Shown: positions 10,922-24,451, counted from the stretch's first letter. The stretch: 64,000 bases of DNA from Austropuccinia psidii (GCA_023105745.1 JALGQZ010000004.1:34180437-34244436); one strand, 5' to 3'. Numbers and translations are program-made. The notes: generated from the sequence alone by a model not told the origin.

Positions 10922-13864
10922 ATGAAATCTTTGCCGGTCGATCTTGTCAGGCGAGCGATGATGATGGCCTCTGGCGGCTCGGCGCAATTCGAAGGAGAGC
11001 TCTTTTCATCGGTGGCCGGAGACCCATGGGGAAAGCCCAGGCCACCATTCGGGCTCTTTGGCGACGGCTTGGCTCATCCCATTCAACCTGTCCATGTTTC
11101 TTGCTCAAATTTGAATCGTGTTCAGCCTAATCCGATTGGAACCAACAAGTGGTATACTCAATTGGCTTTGCCTCCGAAGGGTACCGATCCAATTTATCCT
11201 TTGCCCTATGCTCTGGCTTTCCTCGATGGGCAATCCACACTTTCTCGCCAACGCACCTCTTCGCATGTCCTAGTTGGACTTGGCGTCTCTCATTCGACTT
11301 CTACACAGAGGGTTTTTGGTCCTCCTGTCGCTGAAGAACCTTATGCCCCAGCCCGTTACTACTACAATCCTTTGGGGATCTCCGTCTGTCTAGGCGCCAA
11401 AGAGTTAAGCCCTTCTAATGTTTCGCTGACAATAACCGACTGGTCAGAATTAGCCGTCCAGGTCGCCATTTCTTCTTTCACCCCCTCTATGCGATCTGCT
11501 ATTCATTTTCCTATTTCTAGAGGTTCTGCGTTTATCACAGCTCTATATGAATCCCTAACCCCGATGATAAGCTCTGGACATGCTATAGTCTCCCTAGAAT
11601 GTTTGAATGCAGGAAATGAACATCAACTTTTTGGCTTTCGCAAGCACCGTATACGCTATAGTGATGGCTCTACTTGGTTGATCTATTCTCATCCTGATCA
11701 ACCTCAAGGCCCGCCGCTTGAATTCCAGAAAATTAGTTCAACAGATATTGCCCACAAGTCACTCTGGTTTGGCATTATTCAAGTTGTAACCATGAGCGAG
11801 TATTATGCTCGCCCCGTAGGTGATAACTCTCACCGATTGAATGAGGAGGTAGTTTATGATCAAGGTGTTGGAGTTTGGGTTAAAACAGCCACAATAAGCT
11901 CGGGTCCAATCAACTCCGGGCTTTACTCATTTAATTGGCGTAAAAATCTTTTTGCTCTCAGACTCAAAAGAGCAGTAGCTTAAGTTTTCTTGGTTCATTT
12001 AGATACTGCTGGTCCTCGCTCCACGGTTCATGAGCCTTTGGTGTTTGCCCTCCCACACCACATAGAAGCAATGAGTTCTGAAGCAATAGTGAAACCGGAA
12101 ATTAGAATAAATTCGCGAGTGACTGGCGAAATGTGCCTGTGTAAAGCAAGAGCCTGGACTTTCAATGAAAACCTTGAACCTTTGACGAATTATGGCATTG
12201 CGCCATGCACTGCGGGAAACCGAACTTCTCCGTTCGAACTTTCAAAACTGGGTTTACTCGGGCAAGTTCTAGTCAAAGAACTAGAGACTGATTTCGAAAA
12301 CGAAGCTGATTTGGATAGCTACTGTGCGTATGACGTTAATCCTCCTTACCTCAACTGAAAAGGCACATAGCATAGAGCGCATAACTCATTTTTTTATGAT
12401 GCGCACTCAGACTTTTCGGGAAAAAAGCTCGCTAAGCAAGCCCTCCAATGTCTCAGTGCTTCCTGCCTCCTGAAGCGCCCGGACCTAACAGTCAGATGCG
12501 TTGAAAAAACTAAAAAAAGCTTCCTCAGATTTTTTCATAATCATCAAAAAGCAGCTCCACTTATTTATGAGACGACATGGAAAGGGATCATCAGCTCAAG
12601 CATGTTTCGAAGTTGGAACAAAGGCGATGACTTTGGCAATGGCATATACAATGGTGTGCTATCATGCTTGAATTTTAATTTCTAATTTCAGCTTTGCTAA
12701 TATTCTCGCTTGGCATTTCTTCATCAAAAAGATCATCACTTTCATTTTGGATATTTCATTTATACCGCTGCCGTGCTTGTTTATCACGATCCCAAACTCT
12801 TGCACTTAATAAAGCACTACGTTAATGACTTGATTCGAGATATTAATAACCCCGATGAGACAGACTCTTACTTCCCGCTATTCAGGAACTTTGATTGGTT
12901 CTTAGGTCATAGTTTAGCTACAGGGCTTGAGTCCGCGCTTGACGGTAAGAATCAAGAAAGCTGTAGTGAAGATGCTAAGTAAACTACTTTCATTTTAAAG
13001 TTGTTTCATTAAAACTCAAAAACGTGTTTTGACTTTGGAATGGTGTTTAGCTTTTTGTATAGCTTAAAAGTTTGGGGAGAAGTTAGCCACAACAGTTCTT
13101 TGAAAGCCTTGGCTGATTTACAACTTAGCATTCTCAAAAGAAGCATCAATAATTACTACTATATGCAAGATTCCAACACCAATAGCCCAGTACAATTTAC
13201 CCGGAATAGAGTGGCCGGGATCTTGTTCGAAAACAAGGTGGACTACACAACCTTTTTTTCAGTAAGTGAGGTATTGTTTTTTGTATTTGTTGAATTAAAC
13301 CACCTCGAGACTTATTAGTGTGATTAAAATATGGATGGAACACAGAATGAAAAAGATGCCATCCACATGATCCAGGCAAGATTCCAAATTCTACTGTTTG
13401 CGTCTTTCATCAGAATTAGTTCAAATAATTGTTCGATATTTTTTCATTACACAAAGGCCATTCCAATCACCCCGATTACGCCCTTCTTTCGTTCCCCGAA
13501 ATTCATTTGGCAGGAGTGGAACCATACTGGCCCGCCAAATAGTCATAATAATCACATTTGCCAAATTGCCACCAAACTGACAAATGGTGAGATGTTTTTG
13601 TTTTTGTGCTTTTTTGAGCGTAGTTAGCATGGAATGTAATCAGCATTTTTCTTACTCGTCCGCCTAGGTTACCAAACTTTACTGCTAACTCAATATGGAA
13701 TTGTTGACCCGCATTACGTCTGGAATATTTTTTCAAAACGCATTGAATCCAAACGAGAGGTCCCTATAGATGATGGTGCTAGCTTGAGTTGGATCTTAGG
13801 GTTTCTGATTAGCCAGTTTGATTCGAAGGCTTTTTCTTCCCCTGAAGATTGTGCTTTGCAATGA
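10922..13864 (+). CDS. GH81 endo-1,3-beta-glucanase, 8 exons
   Basis: The enzyme hydrolyses internal beta-1,3-glucan bonds, a major fungal wall polymer. I resolved exons 10922-11939, 12003-12323, 12411-12653, 12732-12978, 13051-13261, 13346-13375, 13457-13586 and 13668-13864. They total 2397 nt, or 798 codons plus stop, with all phases consistent. Introns are 63-87 bp with GT-AG ends, except 13376-13456, which is GC-AG (CAG|GCAAGA). Family landmarks: NKWYTQL (N-terminal), FALPHH (after intron 1), [18 protein letters not shown] across intron 3 (D528), [12 protein letters not shown], then QESCSEDAN with the expected catalytic glutamates E603 and E607 spaced by four. The C-terminus carries [16 protein letters not shown] and IPITPITP. 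The length fits fungal GH81 proteins. No signal peptide is visible at the N-terminus, so an intracellular or non-classical enzyme, like the yeast Acf2/Eng2 type, is likely. The ATG is the first after an in-frame TGA. A copia LTR starts 20 bp past the stop. Confidence 0.9.
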
Positions 13865-13883
13865 GAGTTTACTTATTCAAAAT

Positions 13884-14161
13884 TGTAGCAGTTGAGTGAC
13901 AACTACTGATTGATTATGTAATAATTAATGCAACCATTTCGCAGTTGTAAATAGTCCAGTAATTAAGTCAGACTGCTGTGCGCTCTCAAATCCCCTTTCC
14001 TCACCTCTGTTCTTGAAGGTAACGAGTATCCTGAGAGCGATTGCGAGTGAGTCTGACTAACCCGTCTATCTCTTAACATGTTAAAAGCTGCTCTGCCTGG
14101 CTCCAGTCTTTTGGCCGCAATCATTATGCCTCTGTAAACTTGTGCGGCTAGGTCATCAACA
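13884..14161 (+). repeat. Copia 5' LTR
   Basis: It aligns with the 3' LTR at 26367. Shared blocks include the TGTA start, TCCCCTTTCCTCACCTCTGT against GCCCTTTCCTCATCTCTATT, and AGTGAGTCTGACTA against AGTGAGCCTGACTA. This copy is still CpG-rich, unlike the 3' copy. The right edge (about 14157-14162, ending in CA) is approximate. Confidence 0.7.
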
Positions 14162-14209
14162 GATAATGAACCCTTATCATCTGATGACTTTGCCCATCTT
14201 TTTAAATCC

Positions 14210-16137
14210 ATGTCTGAAGAAAACAACCTTAAATCAATCAACACCACGACTCCTGCTGACTTTGCACTCACCCTGGGGCTTCACCCATCCTCAGCCATGG
14301 CTGCTACATTCTTTAATATGATCAAGTCTCATTTTTCACCCAAAAATCATTTTGAGAAAATGAATGTTGTGAAGTTGTGGATGGAACTTATCTTCACTGC
14401 AATGACCAATGCTGCCATGTCAATTGACAAAGTTATATCTCAATGGTCCTTTTCTTGAAAATCCAGCCCAAATATTCAAAGGAATATTCCTTCTGGCCAC
14501 CATCACCCCACCACCCACCTTAGCAAGGTGATTTTTGATTAACTTGTTTCATGAACCATTCTTGAAACCAGAACCCCAATAACATCAGGGGTCTTTGTTG
14601 GCCAATCCCTTGCCAACACAGTTGAGGGCATTGATCCTGCTTGCCATGGCAACATCCCTTTTGTTAACTGGCTACTAGCAGAGAAAAATTATTATTCTGG
14701 TGATAAGTCTTCCCCACTCCCAGACCCAAGCTGACTTCCTGCCACTCTCACTGCTCAATTTGCCAATACCTGCGTCCAGTTCAGCCACAAGGGCTACTAG
14801 CATTCTGATTTCCCTGCACTTCAAAGGTTTGAAGCACCAGCATTGACTAAAAACTCACAATTACCAAGGCAATCCTACCACTACACCACCAATGGGTGTT
14901 TTCCCTGAAAAGGGGTATTTATGGCACCATCAAGAGGTTCAATGTTTGATTCTTCACAAGGGGCAACACTCAGCACCCAGGTGTTGAATGTAGGGACACA
15001 TTTGGCCCCACTGTTTCCCTCATGATTTTATGGATGATGCTCATGCTTTCCCACTGCAAGCAGTGGGACATGGCCTTGTTTGAGGTGAATGTTGCATATC
15101 TTAACAGCCTTAAAGGGGAGACAGTCTATGTGGACTTTTAGGAGGTGGCTGGCTAGTTCATGAAGATATTTCAGTCTTTGTATGGTATGAAACCAGCTAG
15201 GAGGTGTTGGTGGAATTTTGGCTTATCACTTTTTGAAAAAATGGATTTCAAAGGAATGGAGGTAAAGCAGTACCTCTACATATTATGACAAATTATACAA
15301 ACCATTCTCATAAGGCTTCATGTGGATTATGGGCTTGTGGTCTCAAATAGCACAAGCTCCAGCAGTAACTGAAGATATCATGGGAACTTACATGAAGAAG
15401 TCAGGTAAACCCCTTAATTGATTGTACCCAATATTAGCCAATTAGGTGCTAGCCACATACATGCATCTGGTTCTGCTCTGTAACAGCCCTGTGCCACAGG
15501 TTCTTGAGTTTTTCACATGTGGTTCAGTGGCTAAAAAGAACAGAATGGCCTACAGATCCATACTAGGTTTTGTGTCTTACTTGGAAAGAAGCACCAGCCT
15601 AGAATTGTCTTACAGCATTAAAATTCTGGAAAGGAATTTGATTGCCACTGCACCAGCTCATTGAGCTGCTTTGGATAATCTCATGGGTTATATGAAGAAA
15701 AATGAAAACATGAACCTCACTCTTGCACCTATTCTGGAATCCCTTTCACTCTGTATTGACAGAGGCTGGGGCATAGGATATAAGAGATTGCAGACCAGTT
15801 AAATCTTGACAGTTTTAGGTATCTGATCTTTTGGTGCTTGAATCTTGAGGAAATTGTTGCCTTTTCAACCTGTGAAGCTGAATACATAGAAATTTCTGAT
15901 GCCACTCAAAATTGCGTTCAGGAATTACTACACCCATCTAGCTTTGATCTCATGTCCCAATGACAATTAAATATGATAAAAAGGAATCCATTCAGGTTTC
16001 CGTTGGTAATAAAAGCAAGTGAAATATTGATTATCTGAACCCCACCTAGAAAAACTAATTTTCAAGAAACTGTCTGGCCAACAACTCATGGACATATGCA
16101 AACAACTTGGTTTGGAATTCCAAGAAAGTAATCATTA
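14210..16137 (+). pseudogene. Copia gag-pol relic (gag start, RT, RNase H)
   Basis: An 82-codon frame at 14210-14455 begins with ATG soon after the LTR and looks like a copia gag start. Further on, with stops and shifts, are recognisable reverse-transcriptase and RNase H pieces: the DTFAPTV-like region (~14995-15015), a DVKNAFLNG-like string reading EVNVAYLNS (~15080-15107), SLYGMKPARRCWW (~15172-15212), YRSILGFVSYLE (~15550-15590) and STCEAEYIEIS (~15865-15900). Protease and integrase are not detectable, consistent with a large internal deletion. The frame is interrupted by the Ty3 insertion at 16138. Confidence 0.8.
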
Positions 16138-17996
16138 TTTAAGATTTGTCTATGAAACTGTTGATAATTTTACTATTAACTAACAGTAATATGACTGTTC
16201 TTGTGAAATAATAAAGCTTGTTATAGCCACAATTAAATAATTAATTACTTAATTATTTCTTTTACTTGTTATACACTACTAGTGATTATAACAGTAAGCA
16301 GTAATTGTCTACAAGAATCAATTACAAGAAGAATTTAATAATAAAAAACTTTTTTATTAAAATAATAAAATTATTTTGAAATTATTTTAATATATAATTA
16401 TCTTTTACAAGAATAATTATCAAGATAACTCTTGAGGAAAACTATTACTAAAGAAAAACTTGAAGAATTAAGATAAATCACTCACTAATACTCCAAAGAA
16501 CTTATTGAAAGATAATAGTAGAGAAATTTGACAGGTAATTGTTGATTTAAAGAATCAAAATTGATTTATAACAAGATGAAAACAATAAATCGTTGATTCT
16601 GAAAGAATAAAACACTTACTTGTTGGTAATAATGGTATAATTGTAAAATGTGATGATTTGAAAAAAAACAGCAAGAGAAGGCCTCTTTTAAGTCAAAAAC
16701 AGCTCACAGAGGCATTCCATGGAGCAAACTGAGAAACCAGTTAGTGAGAAAACAGTAAAGCTCTTTGGATTATTGATTGCATCATATGTTGTCACATAAG
16801 ATTATCATAATTATTTAATTGATGCTTTCACTTGACTACCAACCCATTTATGGTTAATAATAAAGGGGGTAACAATTGTAGATCTCTTTTCTTTAGAAAT
16901 AGTAATTGATTTCTCAAATTTATCAATGTTAGTGGAAATTTAATCACAAATTGTATTTTCTCTGAATTTTTGAAGAGTCAGTGTTTCACATGGAATCTTC
17001 AAAAATGGACTGTAAGTAAAGCTTTTAATTTTACTTATAAACATATAATTCTTTTTGGTTTCTTTATGAATCATACTTCTCTTCATTGGTCCTGAAAGTT
17101 TCAGAAATATTAATTAAGAATCATATTTTTAGTGAATTTTTGAATTTTTTACCTCAATTCTACGTAGAAGTGCAAGTAGCACTATATTACTGGTTGCTCT
17201 GAGGTAAATCATTGGATACTAGTCCAAAAAGGGTTTCGCTTACTCTTTTATGGTTTATCCATTGAAAATAATTCAGAATTGACATGGTTTTAGGAGTCTA
17301 AGCTGTTCTTTACCTCCTTGGCACATCAAAATAGCAGCTTATTTGGAATTTTCTTATGATTTAATGAGATTTTAACTTGGTAACCAAGTTCCCAAAAGGC
17401 TTTAGTTTACTAAATGGGCCAATATCAGCCATGTATCCAAGATTTGGAGCTGTACACGCCTCAGAGGCCTCAGAAGTTGGGTACTCTGGCTCTCTTTGAT
17501 GTCTTTTGTCCCCCTTGACTATTTTTCTTGTCAAAATAGAAATTCAGGCTTCAAGACTGTTATCAACTATGGGTGTACCAAACATTTATGTAAAAATACC
17601 ATAATATTAAGTGTTACAAACATGCATAACACTACTAGTGTATATGTAACATGGGATTTTTCTCATTCCCATTATTTTGGCGTGAAATTGAGAAAAAGAA
17701 AATTTTTCAAAATTCTTTTATGTGGTATTGAAGTATTTTTCATATTACAACCTCATAGGGTTAATTGAGCTTATTCACTCCATGGAGCTAATCTGGGTGA
17801 ACTTTTGTGTAGAATCCAAATTTGGCCTTAAATCAATGGATTTACTTACTCAATAGAATGTTATTCTTCTTTTCCAAAATTCAAAATGATGAATTTTTAA
17901 TGTATGCATGACTTATGGGTTATGAATATTTCAAAAAGTTTTTTTAAAGATAATTGTGGCCTATTTGGGTATGTAAAATATACCTCAAGGCTCACA
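16138..17996 (-). repeat. 3' LTR of the old Ty3 element
   Basis: About 1.86 kb, homologous along its length with the LTRs at 24452, 35267, 43734 and 49336. It ends in GGCTCACA. It lacks most CpG sites that are present in the young copies. Confidence 0.9.
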
Positions 17997-18136
17997 TTCT
18001 ATCCCACCAAAAAATAAAATTGTATTAAAATTTTATTAGTGATAAAAGAATAAGGCCCCAAAGGGGGTTAATGTCCACTGTCTAACCTCTTTACATTACT
18101 TAGATCAAGTAATTCAAAGAACATTTATAGACATAT

Positions 18137-21100
18137 TCAGGCTTTTGGCCTTATTTCACATCTAAAGCTTCATGAAAAAATTCTCCGAGTCAGCTATGTC
18201 TGATTCTGCCAGCCATTCATCTTCATGTAATGGATTTCTATATCTGACAAGAAATTCTCTTTTATTTTTACCACTAAATCTCTTTTCATTAATGAATTTT
18301 TTATCTTTTTGTCTTCACTGTGTTCCACTGGTGGTACAGTTAAAGGAGTTGAATTTCTTAAAGGAAGAAATTCTTTATCAGCTGGTTGATAATGTTTTAT
18401 CAAGCTAACTGGAAACGTTGGGTGTTTATTTTCCAATTAACCACTCCATTCCAGTTGAACTCCATTGGTTCAATGTAAGGCAGCAATAAAAAAAGGTCAT
18501 AAATAGGAATATTTTAGTTTCTTTGGGCATTTGATATTATTAAAATTCAAGGTTGAAACTAGAACTAAGTCCCCTATTTTGAAGTCTGGTACTTTGTTAC
18601 TCTTGTCCCACTTCTGTTTTGCATAGTCAAAAGCATCATTAATGATTTTTTTTCATGATGTTTTACTTTATCAAGAATTATTTTGAAGCTGGAAGCCGTA
18701 GGATGGATGTCAAATAAGTCTTTCCTCAGTGTGTCTGCTGGGAGTCTTGGATTCCATCCTTTTTATAAAATAGCAGTAGTCTGACCTGTGGAAGAATAGA
18801 CTGATGTCTTATATGCCAACTATAATGCAGGTATTAGAGTGCACCAGTCATGGGTAAAGCCATCTGAGTCTTTGAATTCTAATCCATAAGCAAAGAATAC
18901 CCTTATCATTTCCTGTAAATCTTAAATCATTCTCTCTGCTAGCCCATCTTTTTGAGGGTGATATGCTGTAGAAAATGATAGCTTAGTCCCAAATAATCTA
19001 TGAAGATTATTCCAAATTGCAGATGTAAATTTGGGATCTCTGTAACTTATGATATTCTTAAATAATCCTGTATGAGAAATAACTCTATTCCATATAAGAA
19101 GAGCTGTATCCATAGCAGTGTCATCTTTGTGACATGTTAAGAATATGGGAGTCTTGCATATCTGTCTACAATGACTAAACATGCATTATAGCTCTTGTCA
19201 ACACTTGGAGGAAGTGCTGTGACCCAATCCATATGAACAACCCCCCAAGGGGATTTTGGTTCTTGAATATGAATCATAAGTCCAAATTTCTTGCCTGTAC
19301 TCCTGTTTTCGTTTTGGCATCTGTCACAGGTATGATAATATTCAATAGTCTCTTTTCTCCAAGATGGCCATCATGCACAGTTTTTCACTTTTTCAAGTTT
19401 TCTGTCTTCTGAAAGGTGTCCAGAATAGACACTATCATGACATTAATGAAGAATGGTATTGATAAGTAATCTTCTTCACAATTTCATTACACAAGAATGT
19501 TTGGTTCTATGGTAAATTATTCCATCAAACAAGTGAAATCTTCCCTCAGAATCGGAATTTTTCCAAACTTCATCAAGTGAATTGACCAGAGCTGTGTCTT
19601 TACAGTCTTTGTCTAGCAATGATGTCAAGATATGGCAATTATTGTCTTTCTTATAAGACTCTCTGACCTCTTCAAAGAATTCAGTTCCAATATAAGTTAT
19701 GTTAATGCCTTCAATTGAAATATGTGGTTCTGCTTCCAAAGGTACATAAGCTGGATTATCAGGAGTATTGGCTAATGCCCACCTACTGAGTCAATCAGCA
19801 TTCTTATGAATGTTTCCTGCTTTATGAGCTATAGTCATGTTGCCTCTATATTCTTGAATGGCTATCTGCCACCTCAGCATATGTCTGTTGGGAGTCTTCA
19901 GGTTAAGAAGTGATTTCACGGAATTACAGTCAGTTATCACTTCAAGAAAACTGCCATCAAGATAATAGTGTAATTTCTCAAGCTCCTATACCAAACATAA
20001 GCACTCCATCTGGCTTGCACCATCTCTGGCTTCTGTTGGTTTGATTTGTCTTGAGATATAACAAACTGGTCCTTCTGTAGGTTTGTCATCAATTATTTGT
20101 ACTTGTTGCAGGGCTGCCCCTAATCCATCTCCACTTGCATTAATGTGCAATTTAAAGGGTATATTCCAGTCTGGAATGAGGAATAAAGGTGCTTCTGTAA
20201 GAGCTTTCTTCATCTTCTCATAAGCTCTAATCCTTTCCTCTGTCATCTCAAATGCTGTCTGTTGATCAAAGATTCTATAGAGTGACCTGGCTATAATTGC
20301 AAAGTATTTCAGATGTTGCCTGTAATAGCTGGAAAATCCAAGAAAAGACATCATTTCTTTTTTATTCTGGGGTATTTTCTTAAGTAACACTGATGCTACT
20401 TTGTTTTTGTCAATAACCAAGATTAAACCAGAAACAAAATGTATTGAAGCTTTAAGTTTTTAAAAGCCAGAGCTACATTTCTTGAGTGAAATATTCATAT
20501 TCACTATTGCAGCTTTGTCAAGTACTCTTGCAAGTCTTTCAAGATGCAAAGACCATGCATAAGAACATATGATAATCTCATCAATATAAATGATAAGCCA
20601 TCCTTCAGATAATTCTGTGGGTAAAATGGTATTCATCATTCTTTGATAATGAGATGGAGTATTTTTAATACCAAATGGCATTCTAAGATACTCCAAAATA
20701 CCACAGTGAGTGATAATTCTAAGTAATTTGTTAGTTTTGGGCATCAAAATTTTTTGATGAAAGCCTTTTAATGCATCCATGGATGTTATGTACTTGGCTT
20801 TAGACTATTGGGTCAAGGTTTCTTGAATTTTAGGAATTGGATACCTACATGGAACTGTGTAGGTATCCAGTGCTCCAAAATCTCCAACCACCCTTGATTT
20901 ATCATTATACCAAGGCATAATAACAGGTGTTGTCACTCCCACTTCCTCATTATAGCCTACTTTCCTTAGTACACCTAGTTGGATAAACTCTTGGATATGT
21001 TTCTCCAAGGCTTCTCTAGCTCTGGGACTGGCTGGTTAAGCTGGTCTTCCAAGTACTGGAGGGTATGGTCTTCCAATATTAAGAGTAATATCAACTTCAT

Positions 21101-24050
21101 TCTCTTTAATAGAGCCTAATGATTCAGTATCAGAAGCAAATTAATTCTTATATGTATATAACACATTAATAAGTTCCTACCTCATTATTGGTGACAATGA
21201 TGGATAAATGTTTGCCTCAACAAGTTGATTAGTCACAAATTCTTCCTTATAATTATCCTCATTTGAAGATACTAATGATATTTGTTTGGGAATATTGGAA
21301 AAAGCAAATTTTTGTCTTTTATTTTCTCCAAATGTAAAATATCTGTCTTTATGGTTATTGATGTCAATACCATAAATATTCACGTAATAATTTCCAAGAA
21401 TGATATGTTGAGATTTAAAATTTTCCATTAATACTATCTCTGTCTTCATTCTCACACTTCCTGCAGGGTGTGGAAATACAATGTTAGTATCCAATATGCC
21501 CAAAGGGTATATATTATTACAGGAACTACTAAGCTGCACACCTTCTATAGGTAACAGATGGTTTTTCCATTCAGGGAGTATGACTTGAAGGTAGTATTTT
21601 CCTATACAGGTGCAAAATGCTCCTGTATCCATATTGAACTTAGCCTCAACATAATTTATCAAGATTGATGTAATACAAGATGCTCCAGAAGTGTATCATT
21701 TGCCTCTAGCAGGTTTAGTCTTACATATTATGGCATCTTGGATATTGATCAGGTTATAGAAATCCTAACTATACTGTGGTGAGTGAGTATGGACTTCTGT
21801 GACCTCAAAGAAAGCTGTAATTTTTTCAATGGAAAAATCCTCTAGTGGTGTATCTTCAGAGATTTCAGAATCATGGTCAGATTCTTCTTTCTCTTCAGTT
21901 TACTGAACCTCCTCAATGACTTGAACTTCATTGATTTTAACCTTTTTTGTACAATTGTTGGTTAAATGTGATGTACTTCCACATTTATGACACTTTAAGA
22001 CAGGTCTTTCAGGTTTATTGTCCTCTCTGGAAATTGTTTGGGTCATTCTGGACACCATAGGATTTTTAGTCCAGGCTGTACCTATTCTTGTCCTAGTAAT
22101 GATATCTTCCATGGCATCAATGTAGTCCTCTGTTGAACAGGGCTCTACACATCTGCACTTGATAGCATGCTCTAGTTCTCCTCCACATTTTCTTAATATT
22201 TTCATATTAATCATAGAGTCAGACATATCTGGGTGCAAAGCAGATAATCTGTCTTTCTGTTTGAGGAACAAAGTGAGTGGTTTATCCTTTTCCGAGTTAA
22301 AAATGGCACTTTAGAAATCATTTTCCATTTTAAATATCCAAGAATTGTTAGCCCATTTGGTGATTATTTCAGCTTTTCACCAAGGCCAATCATGTTTACC
22401 ATGATATTTTCTCATCTTGTAATACCATTTCTTTGCAGTTATGGTGAACAAAGAGTGTAATTTTCCCACTATAATTTTATCAGATATTTGAAAATCTTCT
22501 TGAAACATATCAATTGCTTTGATTAAATCAATATGATGGTATTCACCTTCACCAGAGAATGTTGGCCATTCTTCCAGTTTGGGAATACCTCTTGCAGAGA
22601 TAGCATTTTCTCCTAGAAAAGGGGTCAAACTTCCTTTAACAGAAAGTTTCTCTTGAGTCAAAGGTGTAGAATATCTTGGAATATGTGGTCCATAATTCTC
22701 ATTAATTTTCTCCACATTTGCAATGATTTTATTTTTTAATTTCTGCCTTTCACTGTCACTTTTTGCCAAATGTGTGGCAAACTGATTGGTATTCTTAATT
22801 ATTTCCAAAAGTTGATGTCTCAGAATTGTAAGTTGTTCATTGATGTGTGAAATGAAAATATCTCCTATTTCATCATCTTGAACTTGAAATTTACTTTCAA
22901 TTCTGTCACATGTATTGGTAATTGAATCCAGTTTGGCAATCGTAGACTTATGCAATTAAGAAGAATGTCTGTCATTCTTTTTCAAGTCATTTATATCCAA
23001 TGTTATTTTAGTTAACTTTGCATCAATTCTACCAAGTTCTACATTAATACTAGTCTTAAAAAATTGTATTTCTTGTATTATTTGCATTGAAAATTCCTGT
23101 TCATCCTTTCCTGCTCCTTGGCTGTGAATTCCATAAGAGTTCTGGCCATAAAGAAGACACTTTCCACAGCTGAAGGTTCCAACTTGGGGATCCTGTACCC
23201 TTGTGGGTAAGGTCTGTGCCAATTTGCTTTGCCTTTGCCTTTTCCCTGATGGTTCTTGGGACATTTCTGTTTCTTCTGAGGTCTTTTGAGATTGTCCTTG
23301 GACACTTCTGGAGCTGGTTTGGAGCTGTTAGAAGCCACTGGGCCTTTTTTCTCCAAAGCTAGGGTCATTTCCAACTCCTTCTTTTGGTCTATGGATAAAA
23401 GAATTTCATTTTTAAGCCAGTTCTTTATCTTTTTGACCTTTTCTTTGCAAGACAATGGGCTCCAACCTCCCAAGAGTTCTATGGTCTTTTCCTGACCCGG
23501 AAAGCTCTTGATATGTAAGTAGGAATTCATGGCACCCTGCCAATGGCTTGGGCATATTTCCCACTTCTCCTCTTTGGCTGCTCTGTACCAATTCTTATAT
23601 TGGCATTGATAAATTTCTATTTCTGCCACTTTAAAATGGTTCAATCCTTGAAATATTCTCATGAGACAGTTCAGACTCAGAGCTCACATCAAAGTTTGTG
23701 GGTGTAGGCCTTGAAGAATTGGGGGAAACTCTGGCATCCTCCAGATGTGTCTTTCTTGAGGAAGACTTGCCACTTCTGGATTGGGTCTTGCCTCTTTCCT
23801 TGTCCACATCCATCTGGTTGGACTGAATAGTTTCTTCCATTTCTGGTATGCACCATTTTACGTCAATTTTAATAGAAAAAATAAGAATTAAAGACAAAAA
23901 ACACAAATTTTGGTGGTTGTTTAGCTTTTTATGTTTGAAATAAAGTTCCTCTTTTAACAATTTGCACTTCAATACTGTATTCAGATTCTGCTTCTGAATA
24001 CTCTGGACTGGTAATATATCTCTTACTGAGTCTTTTACCAGCAGCAAAGC
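18137..24050 (-). pseudogene. Degraded Ty3 gag-pol polyprotein
   Basis: Collinear with the intact polyprotein at 37329-43037 but broken by many stops and some frameshifts. Surviving parts are: a chromodomain-like end (18194-18436), integrase core (18922-19182), integrase linker (19476-19739), RNase H (19986-20420), RT with a YIDE variant of the YIDD motif (20460-20780), RT start (20805-21008), protease with [10 protein letters not shown] (near 21600-21640), zinc knuckle [14 protein letters not shown] (near 21950-21995), and gag (22377-23264). In the N-terminal gag region the polyprotein frame has a TAA at 23412-23414, while another frame stays open across it (see 23078-23662). It is non-functional. 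Confidence 0.93.
23078..23662 (-). CDS. Overlapping gag-region ORF, 194 codons, old copy
   Basis: This frame overlaps the polyprotein frame and is uninterrupted although the surrounding element is badly decayed. The product would have a tryptophan/lysine-rich, globular-looking N-terminal half ([27 protein letters not shown]) and a basic, proline/glycine/lysine-rich middle ([17 protein letters not shown]). By eye it is about 80-85% identical to the ORF at 42254-42838. No known domain is recognised. It may be a second gag-like product or may stay open by chance. Confidence 0.5.
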   Translation of the reverse strand: MRIFQGLNHFKVAEIEIYQCQYKNWYRAAKEEKWEICPSHWQGAMNSYLHIKSFPGQEKTIELLGGWSPLSCKEKVKKIKNWLKNEILLSIDQKKELEMTLALEKKGPVASNSSKPAPEVSKDNLKRPQKKQKCPKNHQGKGKGKANWHRPYPQGYRIPKLEPSAVESVFFMARTLMEFTAKEQERMNRNFQCK

Positions 24051-24451
24051 ATCTGATTAAAGACACTAGAAAAAACAAAAATAGAAAAATTATTTTGTAT
24101 GCTGTTTTAAAATATTTTTGAAGATTTTTTTTATGAGTTTTATTTTTTTAATATTTAAAAATTCTTCTTTTTGAAGAAAACAATTAAAATTCAAGATTTT
24201 GATTTAAAATTAATTCAGAGTAGCTCAAAGAATCATTTTATAAGTTTTTGGATGTGAAAAAGCCACATGTAAAACAATATAAAATTAAACCAAATTCCTC
24301 AATGAAAAAGATTTTAAAGACAATTTCAAAAATAAAAAATAATTTCAAATTCAAATTGAAAGAAAAACATTCATTGAATTAGTATATTTTAGAGCTTAAA
24401 AATATATTAATTAAGGGTACAAGGTTCAAAAAACATGGCCAGGCTCCCAAA

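Noticed and set aside
10795..11130. 111-codon plus-strand frame overlapping GH81 exon 1
   Set aside because: It is out of frame with clearly conserved GH81 sequence and has no recognisable domain.
10922..13864. GH81 region as a pseudogene, because single frames end at 11983, 12358 and 12982
   Set aside because: Each apparent stop lies within a 63-87 bp intron with good splice ends, and the spliced frame is open for 798 codons with family motifs restored at every junction.
13963..14271. 102-codon minus-strand frame
   Set aside because: It lies across the copia 5' LTR. A similar minus-strand string at 26446-26685 only reflects LTR homology.
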